38,099 nt of DNA, taken from positions 1-38,099 of the forward strand of contig JASGMM010000010.1 in assembly GCA_030156435.1 (NCBI GenBank). Reading direction: 5' to 3'. Origin of the DNA: Clostridiales bacterium (GTDB lineage Bacteria; Bacillota; Clostridia; Mahellales; Mahellaceae). A model generated the notes under the pieces. It had not been told where the DNA came from. It made no database searches and saw only the letters and a list, made by a program, of their open reading frames with translations. Below, one piece after another: positions 6,933-15,088 of the stretch; positions within the stretch are counted from its first letter, which is position 1; each line of letters begins with the position of its first letter. The position numbers and the translations under genes are program-made.

Positions 6933-7148
6933 TCAATTAACAAATATACTGGATGCTATATCCTTATCTATAGCTATTTGAGTATAGCCCACCTTTATAA
7001 CATAGGAAGGAAATCTCTGCATTAATTCCACGTCGCTGCCCACCACTATGCCCAGGGCCATCAACTTGCGGACGGTATCCTGATTGTTCATGTCCAACGC
7101 CATAATGGTGGCTTTTTGCCCCGTTTTCATATCGGCCACATTCATCAT
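6933..7148 (-). CDS. feoA: FeoA, SH3-like ferrous iron transport accessory protein
   Basis: A small (71 aa) cytoplasmic beta-barrel protein that works with FeoB in Fe(II) uptake. The typical FeoA pattern is seen: ADMKTGQKATI at the start, KLMALGIVVGSDVELM in the middle, and a final strand with IAIDKDIA. AGGAGG lies 8 nt before the start. Its ATG overlaps the TGA of the upstream Cys-rich gene in an ATGA arrangement, so the two are translationally coupled. Here feoA follows feoB, whereas it precedes it in Escherichia coli. Confidence 0.92.
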   Translation of the reverse strand: MMNVADMKTGQKATIMALDMNNQDTVRKLMALGIVVGSDVELMQRFPSYVIKVGYTQIAIDKDIASSIFVN

Positions 7149-7333
7149 AAGTATTGCCTCCTAGCCTTGCTCAAAAACTTCGGCAGCTTTATCGGTTCAG
7201 CCATTTCATAACCGCAATTCGGGCATTTTATTTTATGACATGTGCGGCTGAAAGGACACCCTTTGCATCCCTTTTCAGCCTCGAACGTTTCAAATTCATA
7301 GCCGCAAAACGGACATTTTAACGATTGACTCAT
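7145..7333 (-). CDS. Cys-rich zinc-ribbon-like mini-protein of the feo operon
   Basis: A 62-residue protein with seven cysteines: CPFC (7, 10), CKGC (23, 26), C32 followed by H33, and CPNC (37, 40). The first and last CxxC pairs are in near-identical CPxCGYE knuckles, which suggests a rubredoxin/zinc-ribbon fold. The middle CxxCPFxxxCH set could be a second metal or Fe-S site. GGGGGTG precedes the ATG at 7333. The gene lies between the FeoB membrane part (1 nt gap) and feoA (4-nt overlap), so it is certainly part of the feo unit. Similar proteins occur next to feo genes in clostridia, from memory. It might take the place of FeoC or be an iron chaperone, but its function is unknown. Confidence 0.85.
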   Translation of the reverse strand: MSQSLKCPFCGYEFETFEAEKGCKGCPFSRTCHKIKCPNCGYEMAEPIKLPKFLSKARRQYL

Positions 7334-7334
7334 A

Positions 7335-8792
7335 TTATGACACCCCCAGCAATATAAGTATCTTATTGAGCACATACCCAACGGCAAAAGCGAACGGGAT
7401 TATAAACGCCACTATACCTAGCGTAGTCTTTGCCCCACGTTCCTTCCACATAATAGAAAACTGCGCTATGCATGGCACAAACAGCGTTAAAGTAGAAGCC
7501 GCTACCGCCAATTGCCTGCCGTTTAACAATCCGGCCTTTTGTAGGTCGTACAATCCTCCCGCTCCATAATCGCGTCTGAAGAAACCGAATAAGAACGCTT
7601 CAGCAGCCTCTGACGGTAAACCAAGAGCATGCATCAATGGCTCCAGCCAGCTTATTATAAGGCCAAATAAACCGGTTAGGTTTCCCAACCATATGATAAC
7701 GCTAGCAAGTATAAACAACGGCATTACTTCTATAAAGTACCATTGCATTCGTGTATAGGTCTTCATCCATACGTTAGAGAGGCTAGGCCAACGCAACGGC
7801 GGTACTTCCATAAAGAACGCTGGACGTTCTCCCGGTATTACTTTGGCTGCCAGGTATCCGATCAGCAGCAATACCCCTATAACAACTACGACCCATGTTA
7901 CCAGGGCTGCTGTATGACCTGACAAAAGCCCCAATACAACGCCCAACTGCGCGGAACACGGTATAGCCAGGGCAAGCAACAGTGTAGCTATGACCCGCTC
8001 GCGTGTTGTTTCCAGCGTTCTGGTTACCAATGTGGCCATTGTATCGCATCCAAAGCCCAGCGTCATCGGTATCACCGCTCTACCGTTAAGTCCTATCTTT
8101 TTAAATACCCTATCCAGCAACATGGCTATCCTAGGTAAATAGCCAGAATCCTCTATTATGGAAAACATGAAGAAAAACGTGCCCACAATAGGTAAGATTA
8201 TAGCTACAGCATATCTTAAACCTAAAGTGATGATGCCATAATCCATGCCTATCAGATCGCGAAGTGCCGGCCACGGCACATATTGAATCAGTAAACCGTT
8301 TATCCATGGATTTATATATTGCTCAAATATTGTACCTTCTATAAAGTCCACCACCACACCAGCTCCGAATACGCCGACGAATTGATATAAACCTAAATAT
8401 AATACAATTAACAATATCGGAATACCTGTAATTGGACTCATAGTAAGGCGGCTTAAACGCTCGTTTATACTTTTATCAGCCGCTTTATCCTCCTCAACTA
8501 TGTCATCGGCTATAGACCAAGCGAGTTTTTGCCTTTCCATGGCCATTATATAGCTTAAAGGTTCGTTATAGGTCTTCTGTGTCTCGCTTAGGATATCGGA
8601 TATTCGCTGCCATCCGTCGCCTTCAAGCCGACTTACCATATGTTTAATTTCATCATCGCCCTGAAGCAACAAAACGGCTATAGAACGTTTTGATATATTA
8701 TACCCCCCTTTGAGCGAGTCTATTATATCCTCTATAGCCTTTTCTATCGTTTCATCATATTTTACTGTCTCAGGCTGCAATACTGCCGACAT
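7335..8792 (-). CDS. feoB: FeoB membrane part (Fe(II) permease domain, separate ORF)
   Basis: A 485-residue integral membrane protein matching the C-terminal two thirds of FeoB. About 110 cytosolic residues come first (the helical spacer region). The hydrophobic part then holds two nucleoside-recognition Gate domains (one around GCDTMATLVTRTLETTRER, the second around FLFGFFRRDYGAGGL) and the FeoB_C segment, followed by a final pair of helices with LFVPCIAQF. The Gate cysteines (GCDT and PCIAQ) are kept. The ATG at 8792 has a perfect AGGAGG 9 nt upstream and overlaps the end of the GTPase ORF by 23 nt in another frame. That speaks for a real, translationally coupled second gene and not for a frameshift. 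Confidence 0.93.
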   Translation of the reverse strand: MSAVLQPETVKYDETIEKAIEDIIDSLKGGYNISKRSIAVLLLQGDDEIKHMVSRLEGDGWQRISDILSETQKTYNEPLSYIMAMERQKLAWSIADDIVEEDKAADKSINERLSRLTMSPITGIPILLIVLYLGLYQFVGVFGAGVVVDFIEGTIFEQYINPWINGLLIQYVPWPALRDLIGMDYGIITLGLRYAVAIILPIVGTFFFMFSIIEDSGYLPRIAMLLDRVFKKIGLNGRAVIPMTLGFGCDTMATLVTRTLETTRERVIATLLLALAIPCSAQLGVVLGLLSGHTAALVTWVVVVIGVLLLIGYLAAKVIPGERPAFFMEVPPLRWPSLSNVWMKTYTRMQWYFIEVMPLFILASVIIWLGNLTGLFGLIISWLEPLMHALGLPSEAAEAFLFGFFRRDYGAGGLYDLQKAGLLNGRQLAVAASTLTLFVPCIAQFSIMWKERGAKTTLGIVAFIIPFAFAVGYVLNKILILLGVS

Positions 8793-9336
8793 AATCCGCT
8801 ACCTCCTGCTTCAACTCTTTTATCCCTTTATTCAACGCCGCAGAGGTAACTACAACAGGTATGCCCAACTTCTGTCTCAACTTATAAGCATCTATTTTTA
8901 TGCCTAACCTTTCGGCCTCATCCATAACATTCAGCACGAGGATTACTGGCAGACCGGCTTCTATAAGCTGCAAAGTAAATGGAAGCATGCGTTTTATATT
9001 TTTAGCATCTACAATATGCAATACCACATCCGGCTTTTCTTCCAAAAGGAGCCTTCTGGCCACCCTTTCTTCTTCAGTTATAGGCATCAGCGAGTACATG
9101 CCCGGCGTATCCATTATTTCAAATTCACAGTGCCCTATGTGCCCTTTCCCTCTTGAAATCTCTACGGTAGTACCAGGGTAATTGGATACTGTAACATATT
9201 TACCAGTCAAACGGTTGAATATTACGCTTTTGCCCACATTAGGGGTACCTACCAACGCTATCTTGGGCAGACCCGCAATGCGCTCATTGCCGCTTGTATG
9301 ACAATTTTTATTATTCGCTTTTTTGCCCATTGACAT
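8770..9336 (-). CDS. feoB: FeoB GTPase part (G domain, separate ORF)
   Basis: A 188-residue G protein corresponding to the cytosolic NFeoB domain. G1 is GTPNVGKS (30-37), the G2 region contains NYPGTTVE, G3 is DTPG, G4 is NVMD and the G5-like element is SAALNKG. About 20 polar residues precede G1. The two ATG codons at 9336 and 9330 are both possible; the second has better spacing from GAGGG. GTP hydrolysis here would gate the membrane partner encoded directly downstream. In most bacteria both parts are one polypeptide. This split version is followed by the permease ORF, a Cys-rich protein and feoA, and is driven by a Fur-box promoter. Confidence 0.93.
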   Translation of the reverse strand: MSMGKKANNKNCHTSGNERIAGLPKIALVGTPNVGKSVIFNRLTGKYVTVSNYPGTTVEISRGKGHIGHCEFEIMDTPGMYSLMPITEEERVARRLLLEEKPDVVLHIVDAKNIKRMLPFTLQLIEAGLPVILVLNVMDEAERLGIKIDAYKLRQKLGIPVVVTSAALNKGIKELKQEVADYVGSIAA

Positions 9337-9360
9337 AAACCCTCTCTCTATATGTAATAT

Positions 9361-9375
9361 TGATAATTATTATCA
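9361..9375. promoter_or_regulatory. Fur box 1 (feo operon)
   Basis: TGATAATTATTATCA is a perfect 7-1-7 Fur-type inverted repeat. It lies just downstream of the predicted feo transcription start, so repressor bound here would block initiation or early elongation. Confidence 0.85.
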
Positions 9376-9387
9376 ATTTCTATCTAT

Positions 9388-9416
9388 AGTATAATCATAA
9401 TGATAATCATTGTCAA
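9388..9416 (-). promoter_or_regulatory. Promoter of the feo operon
   Basis: On the minus strand, -35 TTGACA (9411-9416) and -10 TATACT (9388-9393) have a 17-bp spacer. The -35 hexamer lies within Fur box 2, and Fur box 1 is just past the start site. Confidence 0.85.
9401..9415. promoter_or_regulatory. Fur box 2 (feo operon)
   Basis: TGATAATCATTGTCA matches the 7-1-7 Fur inverted repeat with one mismatch and covers the -35 box. The two boxes are 40 bp apart centre to centre and bracket the promoter, so two Fur dimers probably silence feo under iron-replete conditions. Confidence 0.8.
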
Positions 9417-9426
9417 TATCATGAAC

Positions 9427-9463
9427 AAAAAAATAAATGGCACATCGTTTCGATATGCCATTT
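9427..9463 (-). terminator. Terminator of the hfq to DUF1292 gene run
   Basis: A 13-bp stem with one G-T pair (9435-9447 with 9451-9463; AAATGGCA arms) and a 3-nt loop, followed on the minus strand by ATTTTTTTG. It is a strong intrinsic terminator 15 nt past the stop codon of the DUF1292 gene, and it keeps this operon from reading into feo. Confidence 0.9.
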
Positions 9464-9477
9464 ATCATCAGGCTATT

Positions 9478-9795
9478 TCATTTATCATCATCGTCATCAT
9501 CTTCGCCATAGAAATTTTCATCCTCGTCTTCTTCATCGGATATAATCTCCATATAAGCATCATAAACTGCTTGCATTTCATCCTCGTCGTCTATAGAAAC
9601 GTATATATCCTCGCCATTTTCATCTTGTTCTATCCTCAATACTATGGCCTCATCTTGGTCAAGGTCCTCCATAGGCTCCAACGGAGACAACAGAACATAT
9701 TCTTTATCATCGATTTCCAGTGTAAGTATATGCTCGAATTGGACCTCATTATCATCCTCATCTATAAGGGTTACGATATTTTCTTCGTCAACCAT
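9478..9795 (-). CDS. DUF1292 family acidic protein (YrzB-like)
   Basis: A 105-residue, strongly acidic protein. It has the DUF1292 pattern: a start around NIVTLIDEDDNEVQFEHI, a core strand KEYVLLSPLEP, and IVLRIEQDENG. It ends in a run of Asp and Glu residues. The ATG at 9795 has GGAGG 7 nt upstream. Firmicutes carry this gene behind ireB (yrzL) and ruvX (yrrK), as here. The molecular function is unknown. The low-complexity acidic tail is normal for the family. Confidence 0.88.
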   Translation of the reverse strand: MVDEENIVTLIDEDDNEVQFEHILTLEIDDKEYVLLSPLEPMEDLDQDEAIVLRIEQDENGEDIYVSIDDEDEMQAVYDAYMEIISDEEDEDENFYGEDDDDDDK

Positions 9796-9850
9796 AACGA
9801 TACCTCCATTAATCAATTTGATGCCATTTTATACTAAAGTAATCTACCTG

Positions 9851-10285
9851 TCAATCTTTATTTTTGGTTATGCGCAAGCTGTCCAAATATCCTTGCAATA
9901 TATACACGGCCGCCATTTTATCTATGACCTTTTTGCGCTTCGCCCGACTGACATCGGCTTCTATCAACGAACGCTGGGCGGCTACCGTACTCAGCCTCTC
10001 ATCCCACAACACTATATCGATATCACCAGTCATATAATCGGCCAGCCTTTGTTTAAATGCTATCACCTTTTTCCCTTGAGGTCCTATACTGCCATTCATG
10101 TTCTTAGGCAACCCTATCACTATACACTGAACCTCCGACTTTTGACATATATCAGCTATATGCTGCATATCGGTCTCCGGTTGCTTGCGCCTCCATGTCT
10201 CCAGCCCCTGAGCCGTCCAGCCCAATTCGTCACTGAGCGCTATACCTATCGTATTGTCCCCTACATCAAGCCCTAATATTCGCAT
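9851..10285 (-). CDS. ruvX: RuvX/YqgF family nuclease (putative Holliday junction resolvase / pre-16S rRNA nuclease)
   Basis: A 144-residue RNase H-like fold protein. It has the initial [12 protein letters not shown] loop with the first catalytic Asp, the central [11 protein letters not shown](S) motif, and the late [10 protein letters not shown] segment with acidic catalytic residues. Family members have been assigned to Holliday junction cleavage and, in E. coli, to 16S rRNA 5'-end maturation. The ATG at 10285 was chosen because the family starts with MRILGLDVG; its ribosome site is weak, and an upstream in-frame ATG at 10306 overlaps ireB. It is probably translated by coupling from ireB, which ends 7 nt before it. 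Confidence 0.92.
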   Translation of the reverse strand: MRILGLDVGDNTIGIALSDELGWTAQGLETWRRKQPETDMQHIADICQKSEVQCIVIGLPKNMNGSIGPQGKKVIAFKQRLADYMTGDIDIVLWDERLSTVAAQRSLIEADVSRAKRKKVIDKMAAVYILQGYLDSLRITKNKD

Positions 10286-10292
10286 GATAGGA

Positions 10293-10559
10293 TTATTGGC
10301 CTTCATGAGCGTCTATATAAAATCTAAGCAATTCGCTGAGCAGTTCATCCCTGTCCAGCTTATGTATAAGCGCTCTGGCATTATTATGGCTGGTTATATA
10401 ACTCGGATCGCCGGATATAAAATAACCTACCATCTGCACTATCGGATCATACCCTTTCTCTTCAAGCGCAGCAAATACCTGCATTAGTACGGCTTTAGCT
10501 TGCGCACTATTATCGTCTTCGATATTAAATTTCATGGTTTTTTGTTCATCATTGCTCAT
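10293..10559 (-). CDS. ireB: IreB family regulatory phosphoprotein (UPF0297)
   Basis: An 88-residue protein of the IreB/YrzL family, with TMKFNIEDD near the N-terminus, a central [22 protein letters not shown] block and a conserved RDELLSELL end. In Enterococcus, IreB is phosphorylated by the PASTA kinase IreK and affects cephalosporin tolerance. The N-terminal threonines of the family (QKT here) are present. The ATG at 10559 has GAGGGTGG upstream. In Bacillus the gene follows alaS; here alaS is absent and holA is upstream. Confidence 0.93.
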   Translation of the reverse strand: MSNDEQKTMKFNIEDDNSAQAKAVLMQVFAALEEKGYDPIVQMVGYFISGDPSYITSHNNARALIHKLDRDELLSELLRFYIDAHEGQ

Positions 10560-10601
10560 ATTATCTACCCACCCTCTCAAATTATACGCTTATATCATAC
10601 C

Positions 10602-11618
10602 CTATATACCATTATTTTTCAAGCTCAATACCAATCTTTCTAATATCATAGCTTGATTAAAGGATGTTGACTTCATATCCAAATCGGTTTGCAGACAATG
10701 TCTCAATGCCTCAGCGATTTGCCGCTTATCGAATTTTTTAAGCTGGTTTATATAGCCGTTAACCGCAAAAATCGGCAGCTTTACTTGAGATGATATTTCC
10801 CTGGCGCTGTACCCCTTATCCAGCAAAAGCCTGCATTGCAGTAGTATCCTGAATTGCCTAGCTATCATAGATAGCATACCTATGGGAGATTGTCCAGATT
10901 CCAACAACTCGTTCATATGGTATAGCGCCTTATCCACATCTTTTTGTCCGATAGCATCGACCATCTTGAATATATTAGCCGACGATATGCGCGCAACCAC
11001 CGCGTCTATATCTTGTGCGCATATTACATGGGCTTCGCCCGCATAATCCGCCACTTTATGTATCTCATGCACCAGTGTCTCCAGTTCGCTGCCGGCCATC
11101 ATAGCCATATATTGTGCATCTTGAGGTGAGATAGCTTTACCAAATCGTTTAAAAGCCGTCCGTATCCATAATATAAGTTCCTTATCCTTAAGCGGGGCAA
11201 AATCCACAACCGCCCCATATTTCCCTATAGCCTTAAAAAGCGCTGTGTTCTTACGTATATCGCCTCGGCAGACGAATACCAAGCACAGATGCTCTGGTAT
11301 GTGAGCAATGTAATCGACCAGGCGCTTGCGGTCCGCCGTATCCACCCCACGCCCCATGAGCGGCGCATAGTTGCGGATCACCACAAGCCTTCTTCCCCCA
11401 AATAAAGGGAGCGTATCCGCGCAAGCCAATATATCATCTGTACTGGCAGTTTCCCCATCCAGAACGGTCATATTCATATCGCGCACAGCCCCATCGAGTA
11501 ATGTATCCTTTAGTTGTGCGAGCGCTTGCTCTTTTACGTACTCCTCTTGGCCGTAAAATAGATAAAGCCGCGCTATATCTCCAGTCTTTAAGCTATTAAA
11601 AAACTCTGTATGATCCAT
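10602..11618 (-). CDS. holA: DNA polymerase III delta subunit
   Basis: A 338-residue clamp-loader delta subunit, which opens the beta clamp as part of the DnaX complex. The N-terminal AAA+ region has the typical ARLYLFYGQEEYVKEQAL start and a central RLVVIRNYAPL strand. A helical middle with ISSANIFKMVDAIGQKD follows, and a C-terminal collar domain has SPIGMLSMIARQFRILLQ. There is no functional Walker A, which is normal for delta. It starts 9 nt after the comEC stop codon with AGGTGATG upstream. The comEC-holA order is common in Firmicutes. Confidence 0.93.
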   Translation of the reverse strand: MDHTEFFNSLKTGDIARLYLFYGQEEYVKEQALAQLKDTLLDGAVRDMNMTVLDGETASTDDILACADTLPLFGGRRLVVIRNYAPLMGRGVDTADRKRLVDYIAHIPEHLCLVFVCRGDIRKNTALFKAIGKYGAVVDFAPLKDKELILWIRTAFKRFGKAISPQDAQYMAMMAGSELETLVHEIHKVADYAGEAHVICAQDIDAVVARISSANIFKMVDAIGQKDVDKALYHMNELLESGQSPIGMLSMIARQFRILLQCRLLLDKGYSAREISSQVKLPIFAVNGYINQLKKFDKRQIAEALRHCLQTDLDMKSTSFNQAMILERLVLSLKNNGI

Positions 11619-11627
11619 ATGCTATCA

Positions 11628-13937
11628 TCACCTTTCGATCACCGTTTCAACGCTCATATTCCAACCATCGGTAACTATGCTAACGGCTCCATGTTTATCA
11701 GTCCGATATACCTGTGCTCCAATATCGTAGTATCGCCGTATAACATTATCGCTCGGCTGTCCAAAATTATTATTACCCAGCGATATAACCGCTACGTCTG
11801 GCTTTACAGCGGCTATAAAGCCATCGGTACTCGATGTATCGCTACCATGATGAGGCACCTTTATAACAGCGCTCTCTAAATCGGCATCTTGAATCAATTC
11901 ATTTTCAGCATCAGCCTCTATATCTCCCGGCAATAACAATGAAAAATTCCTGTATTTTAATTTTAACACCAACGAATCGTTATTGCCACCATCAAAAGAT
12001 GGTTGTGCCAGTGGATACAGCACCTCGAATACGATACCATCATCCACCTCGATTCGATCGCCTTGTGCCAGCTTTACAACGCGTGCACCTTTGTTAAGAG
12101 CGGTGCTTAAAAATTCTTCATCGTATATGCTGTATAGGACGGTGTCCACCCTTAATTCGTTCATTACAGACACTAACCCGCCCATATGATCCGAATCCGG
12201 ATGAGAATACGCGATCAAATCCAAATGCATTATGCCGTTATGTTTAAGATACGGCAGCACTATACTTTGGCCGGCATCAAATCCATCTTCCATATAATCC
12301 ACGCGGTTGCCTCCGTCTATAAGTATATTTTTATGCGACGGCGTGCTTATAAAGATGCTGTCGCCCTGTCCCACGTCCAAAAATACCACTTTTAGCCTGT
12401 TATCGTTTGCCCATACAGTAAACAACTCTATAGCTATGATAAATGCCAAAGCAACTGCAATCGATGTTACCTGACGTCTACTCATACGCCGCCATAAAAA
12501 AACAGCGCATATAGTTATGTAATAAGCGACTATGAGCGGAATTGAAGGTGATGGCACATTTACAGCCACCCACGGTATACCGGCCATTGCTAAGGTAAAT
12601 ATATTGACTGATCGCAATATAATGTATAAGGGGTAAGCTATTGCAGATGCCACGACGGGCAGGAGTGCCCCCAACGCCGATAATACCAGTCCTGCTAAAA
12701 ATATAAAACCATTGAAAGGTATTATGGCTATATTAGCCAGCAACGATAAGGTGGGTATCTGATTGAAATAATATGCTATGATGGGCAAAGTAGCGATTTG
12801 CGGCGCCAATGTAGCCGCACATATCTCGGCCAAAGCCTTTGGCATAAACCTCGCTAAAAAACCTTCTATTGGTTTATATATGCTCAAGAGAGCTGCTGTA
12901 GCAGCAAAGGACAGCATAAAACCGATATTGTATATATCCAGTGGGTTTATGATGAGGATTATAATAGCGGCTATAGATAGGCTATTTAACGTATCTGTTT
13001 TTCTATTCAGCAGCCTGCCTCCCAATAATACGGACAGCATTATGGCAGCTCGCAATACCGATGGGGAAAGATCGGATATTACAGCATATACCCATATTGC
13101 AGCAATAGCTATGCTATCCGCGAGGCGTGGTTTGCTATTGAAAGGCTTAATTATAAAGTAGATGATAAGCGGTATAAAAGCCACATTCATGCCTGAAACG
13201 GCTAGTATATGAGCCATACCGGTAGCACTGTAAGCCTCGCTTATCATATCGGGCATATCGGCCGTATATCCGAATAGAATGCCTTTTAGCAATGTATTTT
13301 CGGGATATGGCATAAATCCGTCTACGCTATCTATAAGGCGCTGCTTGATGTTCATGAAAAGATCCGATATGGAATGAACACCTTTAGAACCTAAATATGA
13401 AACATCACGGCTATTGGCCGACATTATATGGTATATACCCTGTCCCTTAAGGTATGCTTTATAGTCGAAACCTCCGGGATTACGCTGACCGGATGGTATC
13501 TGAAGTTCACCCTTTACCATTATGCGGTCGCCGCAACGGTATGACTGTTGTTGATCATCATGGTATATTGTTAAACGCACTTTGGCTTGGCTATTATCAA
13601 CAGCCAGCGCATAAGCAGCCTTGGATTTATCCTCCGAAAATATATTTGTAATTGTCCCTGTCAGTGAGGTGTCTTTACCTTCTAACAGCTCCAAACCATC
13701 GCTCACAACATAAAAGCTATACTGGAATTTTATTAGACCAAATAACGCAAATAAGATGCATATGGCCGATATAACAGCCATATTTGACCGCTTCATAAAA
13801 AATGCAGCCGCCATTAACAACATGATAACAGCAGCCGCCCATATAATTATACTCGACACATAAGGAACTGTGTAACCCAGCAATAAGCCGCCTATATAAC
13901 ACAGGCATACGAGTATGGCAGGTCTCTTAAACCTCAC
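11628..13937 (-). CDS. comEC: ComEC/Rec2 family competence channel protein
   Basis: A 769-residue polytopic membrane protein that would carry single-stranded DNA across the membrane during natural transformation. Two to three N-terminal membrane helices and a DUF4131/OB-like domain come first (to ~190). The Competence domain with multiple helices follows (roughly 200-490, including GMAHILAVSGMNVAFIPL). A C-terminal metallo-beta-lactamase domain ends the protein (DVGQGDSIF, SHPDSDHMGG, PHHGSDTSS, DKHGAV). The metal-binding DSDH and HHGS are kept, so the nuclease-like domain may be active. The start is GTG at 13937 with GGGGG 7 nt upstream. Other competence genes are not in the window, so transformability cannot be judged. 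Confidence 0.94.
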   Translation of the reverse strand: MRFKRPAILVCLCYIGGLLLGYTVPYVSSIIIWAAAVIMLLMAAAFFMKRSNMAVISAICILFALFGLIKFQYSFYVVSDGLELLEGKDTSLTGTITNIFSEDKSKAAYALAVDNSQAKVRLTIYHDDQQQSYRCGDRIMVKGELQIPSGQRNPGGFDYKAYLKGQGIYHIMSANSRDVSYLGSKGVHSISDLFMNIKQRLIDSVDGFMPYPENTLLKGILFGYTADMPDMISEAYSATGMAHILAVSGMNVAFIPLIIYFIIKPFNSKPRLADSIAIAAIWVYAVISDLSPSVLRAAIMLSVLLGGRLLNRKTDTLNSLSIAAIIILIINPLDIYNIGFMLSFAATAALLSIYKPIEGFLARFMPKALAEICAATLAPQIATLPIIAYYFNQIPTLSLLANIAIIPFNGFIFLAGLVLSALGALLPVVASAIAYPLYIILRSVNIFTLAMAGIPWVAVNVPSPSIPLIVAYYITICAVFLWRRMSRRQVTSIAVALAFIIAIELFTVWANDNRLKVVFLDVGQGDSIFISTPSHKNILIDGGNRVDYMEDGFDAGQSIVLPYLKHNGIMHLDLIAYSHPDSDHMGGLVSVMNELRVDTVLYSIYDEEFLSTALNKGARVVKLAQGDRIEVDDGIVFEVLYPLAQPSFDGGNNDSLVLKLKYRNFSLLLPGDIEADAENELIQDADLESAVIKVPHHGSDTSSTDGFIAAVKPDVAVISLGNNNFGQPSDNVIRRYYDIGAQVYRTDKHGAVSIVTDGWNMSVETVIER

Positions 13938-13961
13938 CTTTCTTCCCCCTATGATTTCAAG

Positions 13962-14699
13962 TTATATATTATATGTGTATCTTTCCCGAGCCACCTCAGC
14001 AGCTGGATAATGCTGCCTGGCTTCTTTCAAGTAAAGCTCCTCATCATGCTCGAACCATAAATGCGTAAGTAAGAACGCCTTAGCATCAGCGTAAGCAGCC
14101 ACCATACCTGCCTCAACAGCTGTAAGATGTGGTACATTGGGCGAAGTTTTCTCCGATGCAAGCAATCCGCCATCACATAAAAGCATATCACAGCCCTTAG
14201 CAAAGCCGACCAGATCATCGCCCTGCGATGTATCGCCCGAATATACCAGCTTATGGCCAGCACTATCCTCCAACTTAACAGCAAAACTAGGCACTGGGTG
14301 CACCATAGGCGAAAGTGAAATCTTTATGCCACCTATATCCGTTTCCATCCCTGGCTTTATATCGTGCAATTCAAATACGTTGTTAAACTGAAGGTCTTGC
14401 CATACGCTCGCCGGCGAGGATGGTGAATATACCTTAATTAGTCTGTTCCATTGACCTCGCTTTTTTAATATATCTATAGCATACCTCAATACCATCATGT
14501 CCGATACATGATCGCTATGTAAGTGCGTGAGTATTACAGCATCGATATCCTGGAGGCGTTTATATGTAAGCAGGCGTGAAATAACGCCGTTCCCACAGTC
14601 CAACAGTACGCATATATCGTCGGCTTCCACCAGATAACCGGAGCAAGCACCATCGGCGGCTGGAAATGGACCGTATCTGCCCAATACTGTAAGCCGCAT
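13962..14699 (-). CDS. MBL-fold metal-dependent hydrolase (YhfI / RNase Z-like)
   Basis: A 245-residue soluble metallo-beta-lactamase fold protein. The first strands VLGRYGPFPAADGACSGYLV and LLDCGNG are followed by the zinc motif HLHSDHVSD, MVHPVPSFAV, the YSGDTSQGDD loop, LLCDGG, and LLTHLWFEHD. It resembles Bacillus subtilis YhfI and RNase Z-type hydrolases, but the substrate is unknown. The ATG at 14699 has AGGAAG 7 nt upstream; a nearer ATG at 14705 overlaps the hfq stop region. It lies directly behind hfq, so the two are co-transcribed. Confidence 0.88.
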   Translation of the reverse strand: MRLTVLGRYGPFPAADGACSGYLVEADDICVLLDCGNGVISRLLTYKRLQDIDAVILTHLHSDHVSDMMVLRYAIDILKKRGQWNRLIKVYSPSSPASVWQDLQFNNVFELHDIKPGMETDIGGIKISLSPMVHPVPSFAVKLEDSAGHKLVYSGDTSQGDDLVGFAKGCDMLLCDGGLLASEKTSPNVPHLTAVEAGMVAAYADAKAFLLTHLWFEHDEELYLKEARQHYPAAEVARERYTYNI

Positions 14700-14701
14700 G
14701 C

Positions 14702-14998
14702 TCATTCTTCCTTTTCGTCGTTTGGCTGAGCCACAGGCGAATAATTAGCCTGCATAGTCGGATTGTTATAGTTAGGGGCAAAGCTCACGCCTCGTACGGG
14801 AGTAATGGTCGATATCGCATGCTTATAGACCAGCATCTGCCTACCCTCATTATCCAATATAACCGTAAAACTGTCAAAACCTTTAACCAATCCTCTTAAT
14901 TGGAATCCATTAGTAAGATATATCGTAACCGGTATGCGTTCCTTGCGCACCTGGTTGAGGAAAACATCCTGTAATACAATGGTCTTGTTAGTCGTCAT
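14702..14998 (-). CDS. hfq: RNA chaperone Hfq
   Basis: A 98-residue Sm-like protein forming hexameric rings that pair sRNAs with mRNAs. It has an N-terminal helix ([13 protein letters not shown]), the Sm1 motif ([23 protein letters not shown]) and the Sm2 motif YKHAIST near residue 62. A flexible ~30-residue tail ends in acidic DEKEE. The ATG at 14998 has GGAG about 8 nt upstream. In many Firmicutes hfq sits in a mutL-miaA-hfq cluster; here it heads a run containing MBL hydrolase, comEC and holA. A weak promoter (TATAAT at 15046-15051) precedes it. Confidence 0.96.
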   Translation of the reverse strand: MTTNKTIVLQDVFLNQVRKERIPVTIYLTNGFQLRGLVKGFDSFTVILDNEGRQMLVYKHAISTITPVRGVSFAPNYNNPTMQANYSPVAQPNDEKEE

Positions 14999-15045
14999 TA
15001 TTTTTACTCCACCCTCCACTTTTGTCCAATTTAATTGATGTTAAT

Positions 15046-15074
15046 ATTATATACCAAAACCGCCCATATTAAAA
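15046..15074 (-). promoter_or_regulatory. Candidate hfq promoter
   Basis: On the minus strand, a perfect -10 TATAAT (15046-15051) follows a poor -35 (TTTTAA, 15069-15074) at 17 bp. An overlapping TATATA with a TGG extension may compensate. The upstream neighbour is repeat copy 2, which begins 15 bp away. Confidence 0.4.
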
Positions 15075-15088
15075 GGACTTTTTGCAAA

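Noticed and set aside
8770-8792. Frameshift in a single feoB gene
   Set aside because: The second ORF has its own perfect AGGAGG and ATG inside the overlap, and both halves end and begin at sensible domain borders.
9400-9837. Plus-strand ORF of 145 codons over the Fur boxes and DUF1292 gene
   Set aside because: It is the antisense shadow of the acidic DUF1292 gene and crosses a promoter and terminator.
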